From Rhynchosporium graminicola (taxonomy: Eukaryota > Ascomycota > Leotiomycetes > Helotiales > Ploettnerulaceae), in NCBI GenBank assembly GCA_900074885.1, contig FJUW01000004.1, forward strand, positions 248,001 to 312,000: 64,000 nt of DNA, given 5' to 3'. Below, in pieces: positions 13,220 to 22,630 of the stretch (position 1 is its first letter; every line of letters begins with the position of its first letter). The notes below the pieces were generated by a model. That model saw only the letters and a list, made by a program, of their open reading frames with translations, was not told the DNA's origin and did no database searches. The translations under genes and the position numbers were made by a program.

Positions 13220-13639
13220 ATGAAGACCTCGCTCACCCTCTTAGGGCTCACCACTTTCCTCACCAGCGTCTTCGCCTTTCCGGTCCTCTTGATCACAACT
13301 AGCACACCCAACTCCTGGCGCATCTCCAACTTCAGCGAAGGCTGCTCACCTGGTGGTTGCGTCTATCACTTCAACATCGCTTCACCCGCAACTCATTCCT
13401 CACTCAACGAGCCAGTATTTTCCACAGTCTGTCACGGAACAAACGTGGCAAATAAGATGCAGCCCTGTGACGATCCCGCGGTTACAGTAGACGATTTCCC
13501 TGGACAAGGGGCTTTTACGCTGGTCGTCGAGCATCAGTGGAGGAATAAGAAGGGTGTCACTTATTTTGTGAGAGGCAATCAGACGGTTGAAATCGGGGGG
13601 ATATCCGAAGGGATTCTTGGTCCCGGAAACGCAGGTTAG
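13220..13639 (+). CDS. small secreted four-cysteine protein
   Basis: A single-exon gene of 139 residues. The frame is open further upstream, but the ATG at 13220 starts a clear secretion leader: Lys at position 2, a hydrophobic run (SLTLLGLTTFLTSVFA) and a small-residue cleavage zone near 19-20. The mature part of about 120 residues has only four cysteines (SEGCSPGGC, STVCHG, MQPCDD), enough for two disulfides, and a Trp/Phe-rich beta-like pattern. There are no catalytic motifs. Small secreted cysteine-containing proteins of this size are common in plant-associated ascomycetes and are often treated as candidate effectors, but the sequence does not prove that role. It lies 654 bases upstream of the first amidoligase gene on the same strand. 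I do not recognise a named family. Confidence 0.75.
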   Translation: MKTSLTLLGLTTFLTSVFAFPVLLITTSTPNSWRISNFSEGCSPGGCVYHFNIASPATHSSLNEPVFSTVCHGTNVANKMQPCDDPAVTVDDFPGQGAFTLVVEHQWRNKKGVTYFVRGNQTVEIGGISEGILGPGNAG

Positions 13640-14293
13640 CGCTATTGCGTAAGAGAGTGGTGGAAGTGTTCAAGGGGATATGAGAGCGGAATTTGGGATG
13701 CCGGATGGGAACTGGAAGAGGTTTGACGGAATAGTACTTTGTAAAAAAAAAAATGGTCATGGGTTAGTTTATTGTCCTGAAAACTCTCCAGCATGTAATT
13801 CTCAGCACTTATGAAATTCAGAGATAAGAGCCAAAACTGAACAGAAATCACCTAGGATTTTTGGTACTAATTGAGTATTAATTCAAACATAGTCGATCTG
13901 GCTTGTCTTCTATATCACTGATTCACTTCCGAAGAACATGAGAGCCTAGGCTACTAGGACGATGATGAATTAAGTACAAATTGAATTATTACAAACATAC
14001 TTTGAGTTATTCTATCCTAATTTGAAGCACATTAGACAGTACCTCATCGACATAATGGTTCCTTGCATGCGGGTACTAATCGATGTCTTTGTTCAAAGTT
14101 CGTCATCACTGCTCTCACTATTGTCAAATCACGCTTGAACATGGCCGCCTCTTTGTCATTAATCGTTGTTTGCGGAACTCATTTCACAGAATTTTCATTG
14201 TCGACCTTGTGGCCCACTCATGACTTACGTATCATTTGAGATCTTTAACTTTAGCCATGGTTACAACACAGTAGCTCAAGTGTATATACAATT
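13640..14293. other. intergenic, likely promoter of the 14294 gene
   Basis: No gene is seen. It contains the 3' flank of the secreted-protein gene, including an A9 homopolymer at about 13743, and presumably the promoter of the downstream amidoligase-like gene. No strong TATA element or regulator site stands out. Confidence 0.5.
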
Positions 14294-15643
14294 ATGCCTT
14301 CCACCTTGACATTCGGCATTGAAATATACTTTCTGCTGGCATACCTACCTGACGACATCGAGCCACCGGATCCCTCCGAAAAGCGAATATTATATTTCGA
14401 TTACACCCAGGAGAGTGTCGACGAATACCATGACTTCTCAGCTGACAGTCCTTCAACAAGAGATGACGGTGAAAGAGGAGGTCGACTCGTGAGCGCTATT
14501 GATCAAACACGTAATGCCCTATGTGGAGTTGGTCTACGAGTGGTTGAAGGGAAAACAGACTTCTCAGGCTGGAGAGTTGCGGAAGATACAAGGATTGACA
14601 TACCAGAAGATACTCCATACAGCTATCACCAGATAAAATTTCGCTCCCCGGCGTATTTATTCACTCCTGAAGCTTTGCGGGAAGTAAGACTCGCACTGCA
14701 GACATTGACAGAAAGATTCTGTTTGTCGACCGGGCAAAATTCGGGTCTCTATGTTCACGTCGGGGATGGCGATAAGAGCTTCGACTTCGAAACGACGAGG
14801 AGATTGGCGGCATTCATCTGGGCGTTCGAACCACAACTACACTCAATTCATCCGCAATATAGGCAGAGTTGCTACCATGCCAGAGAACTAAGAGGGACTT
14901 CTGCAAACGCAACAGGCTACCGAAATAAATACGATAGGACTCCAGACGGTATCACGGGTGCTCTGGATTTTCTCGAATGTGAAGACATGGAGTCTCTCGG
15001 TTCACAAATCAGAGACAATTATGGCTTTATGAAAGATTCTCAAGTCAATTTTGAGGGGGTGCTACTCGCAGCTAGGAATGCAGATTATCCGAAGAAAACT
15101 ATTGAGTGGCGACAGCATAAGGGTACGCTTGATGGTGATGAAATTTGTACTTGGATATCGACTGTTGTGGGGATCATGTATTTTGTAAGGGATACTCCAG
15201 AGGAGTATTTCCACGGAGTTTTGTCCTTCGCTCTGGAAGAGAGATGGCAAAAGTTGGGGGATGGAAAGGATGACGAGAGAGAGGAAAAGTATGGCCCTAT
15301 ACTTGCAGAAAGTCAGTTCGCTATTGATAAGCTCTTGCGACTCCTGATGCTTGACGATGAAGCAGATTACTACAGAGATAAGTGGCATGTATTGACGAAA
15401 GCTCCTTTGTTCCCTCCACACAAGTCAAGGATAACTTGGGATTATGAGCAAGAAATTGTCCCTGAATCAGCCGACTACGTTCAGTGTCAGACTTTACGAC
15501 AGATCTGGGAGGACTTACGAATACTGAGAGACATGCCAGGATCGAATTTGGTCTTCGATCCTGATCATACTATGTGGCCCTCTCATAGAGCTTACGAGAC
15601 TCCACCCATATCAGAATATGAGGAGGGGGAAGAGGAAATTTAA
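14294..15643 (+). CDS. amidoligase-like protein, probably catalytically impaired
   Basis: 449 residues of the Amidoligase_2 family (COOH-NH2 ligases with a glutamine-synthetase-like fold, predicted to join amines to carboxylates using ATP). Alignment by eye with the convergent paralogue at 16286 shows shared landmarks: TFGIEIYF near 6-13, W93 with the following V and D, RSPAY at 117-121, YVHVG at 153-157 and EWRQHKGT at 271-278. Four positions conserved in the paralogue are changed: the second acidic residue of FGxExE is Tyr12, the Glu before the SPAY motif is Lys115, the first His of HVHVG is Tyr153, and the Cys before it is Ser150. The frame ends at TAA 15641-15643, yet the same frame continues open for 136 codons. 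Both facts suggest a decaying or repurposed copy. Family assignment is good; present activity is doubtful. Confidence 0.82.
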   Translation: MPSTLTFGIEIYFLLAYLPDDIEPPDPSEKRILYFDYTQESVDEYHDFSADSPSTRDDGERGGRLVSAIDQTRNALCGVGLRVVEGKTDFSGWRVAEDTRIDIPEDTPYSYHQIKFRSPAYLFTPEALREVRLALQTLTERFCLSTGQNSGLYVHVGDGDKSFDFETTRRLAAFIWAFEPQLHSIHPQYRQSCYHARELRGTSANATGYRNKYDRTPDGITGALDFLECEDMESLGSQIRDNYGFMKDSQVNFEGVLLAARNADYPKKTIEWRQHKGTLDGDEICTWISTVVGIMYFVRDTPEEYFHGVLSFALEERWQKLGDGKDDEREEKYGPILAESQFAIDKLLRLLMLDDEADYYRDKWHVLTKAPLFPPHKSRITWDYEQEIVPESADYVQCQTLRQIWEDLRILRDMPGSNLVFDPDHTMWPSHRAYETPPISEYEEGEEEI

Positions 15644-16054
15644 CACCGACGCGGTAGAAATAGCTCTGAGCTATCGCGTCAGAAACAGGAGCAAGAATAT
15701 TACAGCAACAACAATAGCCTTGTAGATGAAGATAATCGAATCCAGGCTCTTGACCGTCAGATCACAGAGTTTGAAGAGAGTGACGCTATGGGAGAGGAAG
15801 ATCTAGACGAGCTGGAAAGACAGATCCAGGTTTTACAGCAAGAGCACGCTAGGAAGCATTTGCCACTTGGTGATGACGAGTGGAGGGAATACTTGATGAT
15901 TGCAAGTGGTTGGAAGACCAGGCCCGGAGGAGTAAGTGACCCTTTTGCGGTTGGTGTTGAGAGGGTGAGAAATGATGACGAGGAGGATAATGAAGAGGCT
16001 TCACCGAAGACTGTCTCAGCTGGAATATACCAGAGGGACGAGGACAGAGGATGA
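15644..16054 (+). pseudogene. in-frame continuation of the amidoligase-like gene past TAA
   Basis: Directly after the stop codon the same frame runs open for 136 codons and ends at TGA 16052-16054. The translation is protein-like: a Gln/Glu-rich helical segment (SRQKQEQEYY), then heptad-like stretches (LDRQITEFEE, ELERQIQVLQQEHA) suggesting a coiled coil, then a compact block (DDEWREYLMIASGW) and an acidic tail. No GT donor upstream and AG acceptor downstream would neatly remove the TAA in frame. The simplest reading is that this was the C-terminal domain of the same protein, cut off by a nonsense mutation. Stop readthrough, or separate translation from the internal ATG at 15788, are alternatives. 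Confidence 0.65.
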
Positions 16055-16285
16055 AGATGATGCATTACTGACGTTTTGATTACGTGTGCTAGTCGAGTGC
16101 CAGAGGTCATATATACTGTTCGTCAGTCTACTCTGGATTTCACTTGAACATACACCTTACAAAATACAAATGGATCCGTTATACGTAAACTCATGGCCCT
16201 TATGGAAGTAAAGATTCTCAAGGTTAATTCGATCAGAGTATGTCAACTGGCTGAAAAACTCACTGTAGCGGTGTGTTAGGGGATT

Positions 16286-17413
16286 TCATCCCAATCTCAA
16301 ATGGTACAGTGGCACCTCCACCTCATTTTCAGCCGCCAATCTGTCTTTCATGATCTTCTCTGGGTAATAGACAGCGAGATCCGCCATATCCAACTTCCTC
16401 AACACAAGCTCAAGAGGCATTTCCTCTACGCTTCTCCCAATATTAGCCCTCAAGAAAGTAGCCAGCTTTGACTGTTCAATCGAATCCGCAAATAATACCA
16501 ACCCTAGACAGAACTTAATCCAAGGTTCGAGCTCCTCGTAAATAACTGTACCTTTATGCTGTCTGAACTCGATCGTTCGTCTGTAGTTATCACTCTGCGG
16601 TAATTGGGCTCCGACGTCTCCAAGATGATATGCAAGTCTCGAGCCTCCTTGATAAGAGTCCCCGGTACGAGGCATGGCGAGATCCTCGAGGGATTGAAAG
16701 ATCTTGTCCCCATGGCGAAGGATCTCATCCAATCCACCTCGGACGTCTAAGACACCCTTCGTTGTGTTGCTCCTTGTTAACTCAGAGTATCGTCTGAAAG
16801 ACGGACACATCGTAGTATTCTCAACCCGATGTTTCGGGTGCATCGTCTCGATCTGCGGTTCAAAAGTCCAGAGAGTAGCTAGCAGATTCTGAATATCTTC
16901 GAAGGTGAAGCCTTTGTTACCTTTACCTACATGGACATGTACTCCACAACTGCGGTTAGTTGTGATCCTGTAGTGATTAACCAGTTCCTGACATACGAGC
17001 TTTACCTCGCCAAGTGCTAGGTCGGTATACCAGTAGGCCGGGGAAGTGATCTCGATGGGAAGAAAAATGTAACCGTCGACTGCTGGTGCTTTGATTGTGT
17101 CGTCGTGCTTGACTATCCAGGAGCCGAGTGACTCAGTTGGATTGTCTTCTGCATATGGGCTGCGTGCTAGAGCCTTGAGGTTGACTTTGCAAAGAGTGGC
17201 TGCCACGCGCTCTTTGAGGCTGTCAAGCCAGGTGTCGTAGGGGCCTGTCACTAGATCAGTAGCTGTGCGTGGGTCTTTGGGATGAGGATCGCAGCCCCCA
17301 GGTGGGACGACGGCAATTGCGAATTCGAGTTCCAGCCCGAACGTTAGCCTGCTCTCTGGTCGTGGAGGACTGACAGTGTTTAGCGCCTCAACGTTACGTT
17401 TCTGGTTGGCCAT
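16286..17413 (-). CDS. amidoligase family enzyme, intact-looking copy
   Basis: A single exon of 375 residues starting at ATG 17413. Family landmarks appear in order: FGLELEF at 25-31 with both metal-binding Glu (28 and 30), WIVKHDDTI at 99-107, a Glu121 in the strand before SPAY, CGVHVHVG at 156-163, and EFRQHKGT at 282-289. These are the conserved polar residues expected of Amidoligase_2 proteins, which are predicted ATP-dependent carboxylate-amine ligases acting on peptides or small molecules. The substrate is unknown. It faces the decayed paralogue head to tail (convergent) and lacks that copy's C-terminal coiled coil. No signal peptide is seen, so it is probably cytosolic. Fungal members are essentially uncharacterised; I am confident of the family, not of the reaction. 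Confidence 0.87.
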   Translation of the reverse strand: MANQKRNVEALNTVSPPRPESRLTFGLELEFAIAVVPPGGCDPHPKDPRTATDLVTGPYDTWLDSLKERVAATLCKVNLKALARSPYAEDNPTESLGSWIVKHDDTIKAPAVDGYIFLPIEITSPAYWYTDLALGEVKLVCQELVNHYRITTNRSCGVHVHVGKGNKGFTFEDIQNLLATLWTFEPQIETMHPKHRVENTTMCPSFRRYSELTRSNTTKGVLDVRGGLDEILRHGDKIFQSLEDLAMPRTGDSYQGGSRLAYHLGDVGAQLPQSDNYRRTIEFRQHKGTVIYEELEPWIKFCLGLVLFADSIEQSKLATFLRANIGRSVEEMPLELVLRKLDMADLAVYYPEKIMKDRLAAENEVEVPLYHLRLG

Positions 17414-18419
17414 TCTTGCTGTCGGAGGGAAAGTTATATTACGAAGAAGGTGTAATAGAGTACGAACGTATCATGAGTCGGTGTAAAGAAGCTGCGAGGG
17501 AAGGTCAAGAATCTAACTTTATACATAAACTTTTGAGTATGAAACTGCAGACAATGGGATTGAAGTAGTTTTCAGGAAATCTTTGTAAGAAATCCCTTGA
17601 TTTCTGGGCCATTGTTTCTTGTCATTATTCACCAAAAACAGTGGAACAAAAATAGGTTGCTGGAAACAAAGATTCGACACTATTGACAAAGAAGCTATTC
17701 GTAGAACCTTACTTGCACGTATTCATGCTTTGGAAATCGTACGAGCAAACATCCCTTTTTTCACTTGACAACAATGATGATCTATTGTCCTATGTATCAT
17801 TGATTGTACAGTGACCCAACTGGGTATTTCGCCTTTTTGTAGCAGAATTAAACGCAGAGCGAAAATTCCTGTAGCTAGGAAGATTTCCACAACTGCGCGC
17901 TCACTCGCTTGACACATTGCCACGAGGAGAAGCACTGCGTGTTTTGCAGATGCTAACATGTCAAAAGCCACACTTCAGTAGCCACAAGGTCCGGGAATTC
18001 AAAATATGATCAGAAGACATAACAAGAGTACAATACGGCTCAGTGCAAGTCTGTAGATATCAGATCCAAAACTTGAGGCACTTGCCTCTCAGAAAAAGAA
18101 ACAAAGAGCACGTGAAAAATACAAAGAAAGATGACGACACGAGCATGAGGAAGAGGTCTAACCAGTAACGTGAGTATCATACTCGGAAACAAAAGTCGTG
18201 AAACAACGGTAGATATGTTGGAGGATGCAACGAATTTGAGAGTCTATCCTGCTCCTTGCTTCTTTTGATTTCGATCAACAAAATATTAGTTTCATCACAC
18301 CTCATGAAGCCCACTTCTCTTATCTCTATGATAGCGTTAGTCGTGATCTAATGATGACTGTCGTAGCCAAATCAGTCTATGTGAGCCCTATACACTTCCA
18401 GAAGCACGGTTCTATCAAT
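17414..18419. other. intergenic region between amidoligase start and IML2 end
   Basis: No supportable gene in about 1 kb. It should contain the promoter of the amidoligase at 17413 (minus strand) and the 3' flank of IML2. An 82-codon minus-strand frame at 17723-17971 has no recognisable features. Confidence 0.5.
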
Positions 18420-20948
18420 CTAAATGCCCATAATTTTCCTATGTCTCTTGACAGTAAGCAACGATGTCTGAAGCTTGATCGACATCCTTGAGTCCAACAC
18501 CCATTCAAAAGGCCAGTTCTTCGTCTTGGTAAGCCATTCCTGACAGTCTAAGACTTTGGCTTTGTGGTCTGCGCCTCCGACGTCCTTTTCGACCCTGGAG
18601 ACACAATTAGCATGAATCATGCCAATGGCTTAGGACAGCGAAATTTCCAGTCTCAGATGAGAATTTTGACCAGTGCAAAGAGCCGGAAGATCTCACCAAG
18701 CTAAAGCTGCCATCTCATAGTGTGCACTGGGACACGTCCAATCATCTTTGCCAGGTCCCCTAAACTCAGTCCTACTCATCATCAGCCATCTGTGTCTCTT
18801 CCTCACCCAATCCCAATCAGACGTACTTATCATGCCCCAAAACTTCGTCCTCTAAAATAACCCTCGCCTCACCATACCTCCCCAAATTCCTCAGCAGAGC
18901 AGATTTTAACACACTCTGAATAGCCACCTCATCAAGGTCCTCCTTAAATTTCTCAGCATAAGTCGTCCTTTCCCACGCTAAACAGTTCAAAGACTGTTGC
19001 AGCTGGGAATCATTCTGTTTCTTCATCCCACCCCAGAAGTACACCATTTCGGTTAGAGGACTTGCGCCGATAACATCGACGAGATCGGCTTTCCAAGCTT
19101 TGGATCGGTCTTCCCATTTTTGCACTTTGCGAACAATGTAGAGATCAAAGGGGAGGGGTTGAGCCATGACCTTTTGTTCTGGAAGGGAGAATGTTAGAGC
19201 TTACGGGGCTGAGTGTGGGGGAGGGGCGAATACTGCCTGCCATTGTTGGTGCCTTTCTGATGAACTCTGTGGCTTTCTCTTTGAAGATCTTGGCTGCTGC
19301 GTGATCACTATTACGAACGTTGCGGTATGATTCTATATATGCTGCGCCTGTCAAGTAGGCATATAATGTTGGCGACCACTACATGAAATTTTAGCAACAT
19401 CTTTCGAGTCTGGGAACTAATCTCAGTCAGGTCCTTAGGCATGTCTGCCGATTGCGAGCTTCTGTGTGAGAAAATCAGGGGATGGGGACCACATACGGTG
19501 CTCAGTTCTGCAGCTTGAATCCAGCTCCGTGCAGTCATATCATAATCTTGGGAATACATAGCAGACTGCCAAAAGTCAGTAAAAAGTGGAATTCGAGATT
19601 CTGATCAACTCATGATCAGATACCCCCTGGAGACTTACAAGGGAAAGTTCGAACGTATTGATAAGCGCAATCTGCTTCATCTGACTGTCGCTGTTATCCG
19701 CCAGGATCTTAATAGCAGTGCCAAGATCTCTATTAGAGGAGTACATCCTCGCCTCCTCCATCTTCCATAACTTGCTTTCCGGATACCTCTTACGCATGTC
19801 TCTAAGCAAATCATTGCACTTTCCTCTTGGATACATAGCAAGATCGTCATTTGCATTCGCGTCTGTGGGTAAGATGTCACAGAATCCGACGAGCCCGTTG
19901 TAGTAGGCGAGAAGAACGATTCCGGCGATGGCACTATTGAAGTTGTTGAAACGTGCTGCTTGCCACAGATATCTTGTTCCGCGTTCTCGGTCGCCTTTGA
20001 AGCCCACGACTGTGGTCTTCTTAGCAAATCTCAAAGGTCACATTTGATGACATGGTATACTTACTGTACAAGATTCTGTTGAACATGGAGTTATCGATCA
20101 TCGAAAAGACTAGAAGAAGAATCCCATAACACAGTCTTGTTCCCGAATGAATGAAGGTATCCGTGTGAGAAGTGATTCCGACCGAAGCTGGGTCAATATC
20201 TAAAAGCCTGCTCTCAACACGAGTCAGCATTGGCATAGATGTAGTAGTAGCAGCAGTTTGTGTCCGATCAAGTGCTTGGATTCCAGGACCTGCCAAGGCC
20301 GCTTTCTCTTCGTCAGTAGTGTTTGTAGTATGAAGCGACTCTCCGTCACCACCATGCGGCAAAGAGGCTTTCACAACTTCATTGGGTGAAGCTACAGCTT
20401 GTTTCTGAAGATATTTTGACTCGATATCTATGATACCATCAAGGGTCAAGAAGCTCTTTCTCAGCTTGAAGAAGCCTCCCATAGCACCGGTCACACTCCC
20501 TGACAAGACAGCGCATATTGCACTCGTCAATTGAGAGACTAATACTCATGTTAGTTATCAAGCTCCAAGGATGGAATTTCGACGACTCACCAGCATAACA
20601 CAAAAGATACTCCGTCCCTGGAGGATAAATACTGGACTGATACGCCGTCGGACTCTTCTGCGCCGTTTTCATATCCTCCCAATTCTTGTTCTCCGCGCTT
20701 TGCAAAACCGTCGCCGCATCTTTCATAAGCTCTTTCTCAGCCGCCAGCATCGACGAAAGGAAACTCGATATTCCTCTTCCTAGGTGATGGTAAGAGGAAT
20801 TTTGCTGTTGGAGGATCTTGTCGGCTTCGACGATGTCATCGTTGAGAAGACGAAGCAGGGCTTGCTCTACTTGTAAGAGGTGTTTATCTTCTTCTTCGGC
20901 GAGCATAGGCGTGGAAGCCTTGGTGGCTGCTCTGAACCACCTGCTCAT
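18420..20948 (-). CDS. IML2: IML2-type inclusion-body clearance protein (TPR39/DUF3808 family)
   Basis: An eight-exon model on the minus strand: 20591-20948, 20065-20538, 19639-20009, 19497-19565, 19234-19378, 18827-19178, about 18699-18759 and 18420-18594; roughly 668 residues. Donors are GTGAGT, GTAAGT (twice), GTATGT, GTATTC, GTACGT and GTGAGA. The N-terminal region has the helical-repeat signature of the Iml2/TTC39 family (ADKILQQQNSSYHHLGRG), with GFKGDRERG, YYNGLVGFCDILP and LPFDLYIVRKV further along. In yeast Iml2 works with lipid droplets to clear inclusion bodies and has been placed at the mitochondrial surface and cytosol. The start at 20948 gives the expected short lead-in. The gene diverges from SEM1, sharing about 0.7 kb. 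Limits of the 61-base exon are approximate because the frame only closes if its edge moves by two bases. Confidence 0.9.
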
Positions 20949-21646
20949 GTTGACTTCCTACCTTAGGTACTTAGGGTTTTGGTATCGTTGTGGTTGCACG
21001 TGTGTTGATGTTGTATGACAGCTGTCGAGGCCAGACCCGGCTCAACTGAAAGCAAGTCTGACAATTTTCAAAAGCAATTGAGTTTAATAGGTCGCATGTC
21101 AGGGACGATATATCCAGAAACATATGTATTAAGTAACAGTAATACGTCTGCAATCTGGGTGGTGAGGCCAGAGACCTCAGACCTTCCAAAAGTTGGAGAC
21201 GAGGTGGAGGGGCGGGACTTACCGAGTTTCCAACCAGCATCGTTGCCAACGATGAAAAGGGAAATCTCGTATAAGTAAAAGTCGCCTGGCATACAATTCT
21301 TTGATTTTCTCACTTTAGAATCTAGAAGTTCATGATATTTTTGTCCGAGATCAAAAGACATTCATTTCCAGCAAGGCTCTATTTTCAGTGACAATTAGCA
21401 TATCTTACTAATCCTTGCTGACTCGCACCCTTCGCTACAGCTCAGTTCTCCAACCCAAGCACGGATTCATTTGCATGCGCGAGGCGAGCTCTTCAGCCTT
21501 GAGACTCTCTTTACAAGCGCGTCACCCAACTCTGCAGCTAACCTCCATCTTCAACACCAACCCCCAAATCCAGGTCCTCTTCTCCCAACAGCCACCTCTC
21601 GTCAACCTCCACACAGCACAAAGGATACCACATTTCTGCATCCACC
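20949..21646. other. shared promoter region of IML2 and SEM1
   Basis: About 700 bases separate the divergent start codons at 20948 and 21647. A CTTAGGTACTTAGGG motif lies close to the IML2 start (20960s). The SEM1 side is C/T-rich, resembling a 5' leader. Open frames inside (for example 21415 onward) lack domain support and overlap the leader. Confidence 0.55.
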
Positions 21647-22252
21647 ATGTCCGCCGCGCCGTCATCAGGCTCCGCGCCAGCCAACAAGCAAGCCGCCACA
21701 GACAAAGCCGGCGACTCCACAAAAGATAGCAATAGCAAGCCTACGGCTGCTTTGGAGGAGGATGATGAGTTTGAGGATTTTCCTATTGAGAGTAGGTCTC
21801 CCTGTTCAGCATTCTTGTCACCGTGTGTGGATGTGGATCTTCGAACCTCGAGCTTCAAGGGCAGGTGGTAGTTTGCAGACGGTAGAGACGCTAGATGAGA
21901 GAGGAAGAGGGAGAGGGAGAATGAGGGGGGGTTCTAGCTGATATGAAGTGCGATTGAATTGAATGGATGGACAGAAGCTGATTGTTTTTTGTTCACCAGA
22001 TTGGACACAAGAAGATACCGAAGTACCGGGCGACAATACACATCTGTGGGAGGAGAGCTGGGACGACGATGACACGAGCGAGGATTTCTCCGCGCAGTTG
22101 AAGTAAGCCCCCTCTCCCCCCCCTCTCCCCCCCTAAATCCTCCATCCCCCATCCCCTCGCCGCTAAACATCGCATGATCATAAACTCAGCAAGCTAACGC
22201 TCGAACAAACAGGGAGGAACTGAAGAAAGTCGAGGCGAGCAAGAAGCGCTGA
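21647..22252 (+). CDS. SEM1: SEM1/DSS1 proteasome and TREX-2 subunit
   Basis: Three exons, 21647-21791, 22000-22102 and 22213-22252, encode 95 residues. The introns use GTAGGT and GTAAGC donors and end in CAG. The product is an intrinsically disordered acidic protein with both Sem1/DSS1 hallmarks: an acidic block EEDDEFEDFP (about 37-46) with NWTQ just after, and HLWEESWDDDD (about 61-71) with its paired Trp residues, followed by a C-terminal basic amphipathic helix (LKEELKKVEASKKR). In yeast and humans this protein is a lid subunit of the 26S proteasome and also sits in TREX-2 and in BRCA2-type repair complexes. The N-terminal 35 residues are a polar Ala/Ser/Lys extension. The gene is easily missed because no single open frame is long. 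Confidence 0.95.
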
Positions 22253-22630
22253 TGGATTCATCTCTCGAGACATGGGGTGTGGAGCCCGGGCTTAAGCAGA
22301 AGTAGAAGCACGATATATCATGGACGGAAGGATGGGCATGTGGACTTTAAGGGTTTACTACCAGGGATCACCCAAGCATAAAAATGAAATGGCATCACTG
22401 GTTTGCATTGGGCAGAAGCTCGAAAGCAAGAGAATACATGTATATACATGGTTTCCATGGGATAGGGAAAGTGATAGTTATGTGGGTTGATTGTGATGTG
22501 AGCTATGCTATGTACGGCCATGCCTCATCAATTTTCGCTCATTCTTCATTTCTTCATTACAAACTGGATTTGCCAGAACTTCCTGATTGATAATCAGAGG
22601 AGTCCTCTGATGCCATAGATACGTTTTTGT
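22253..22630. other. convergent 3' flanks of SEM1 and PGK1
   Basis: 378 bases between the SEM1 stop and the PGK1 stop. It holds only the two 3' untranslated regions; no gene is seen. Confidence 0.6.

Noticed and set aside
15560..15700. an intron that would remove the in-frame TAA of the amidoligase-like gene
   Set aside because: No GT donor with a reasonable consensus before the stop and AG after it keeps the frame; the sequence on both sides is already in the same frame.
13000..17500. a secondary-metabolite or ribosomal-peptide gene cluster around the amidoligases
   Set aside because: No polyketide or peptide synthetase, oxidase, transporter or precursor peptide with core repeats is present nearby; only the amidoligases and one secreted protein.
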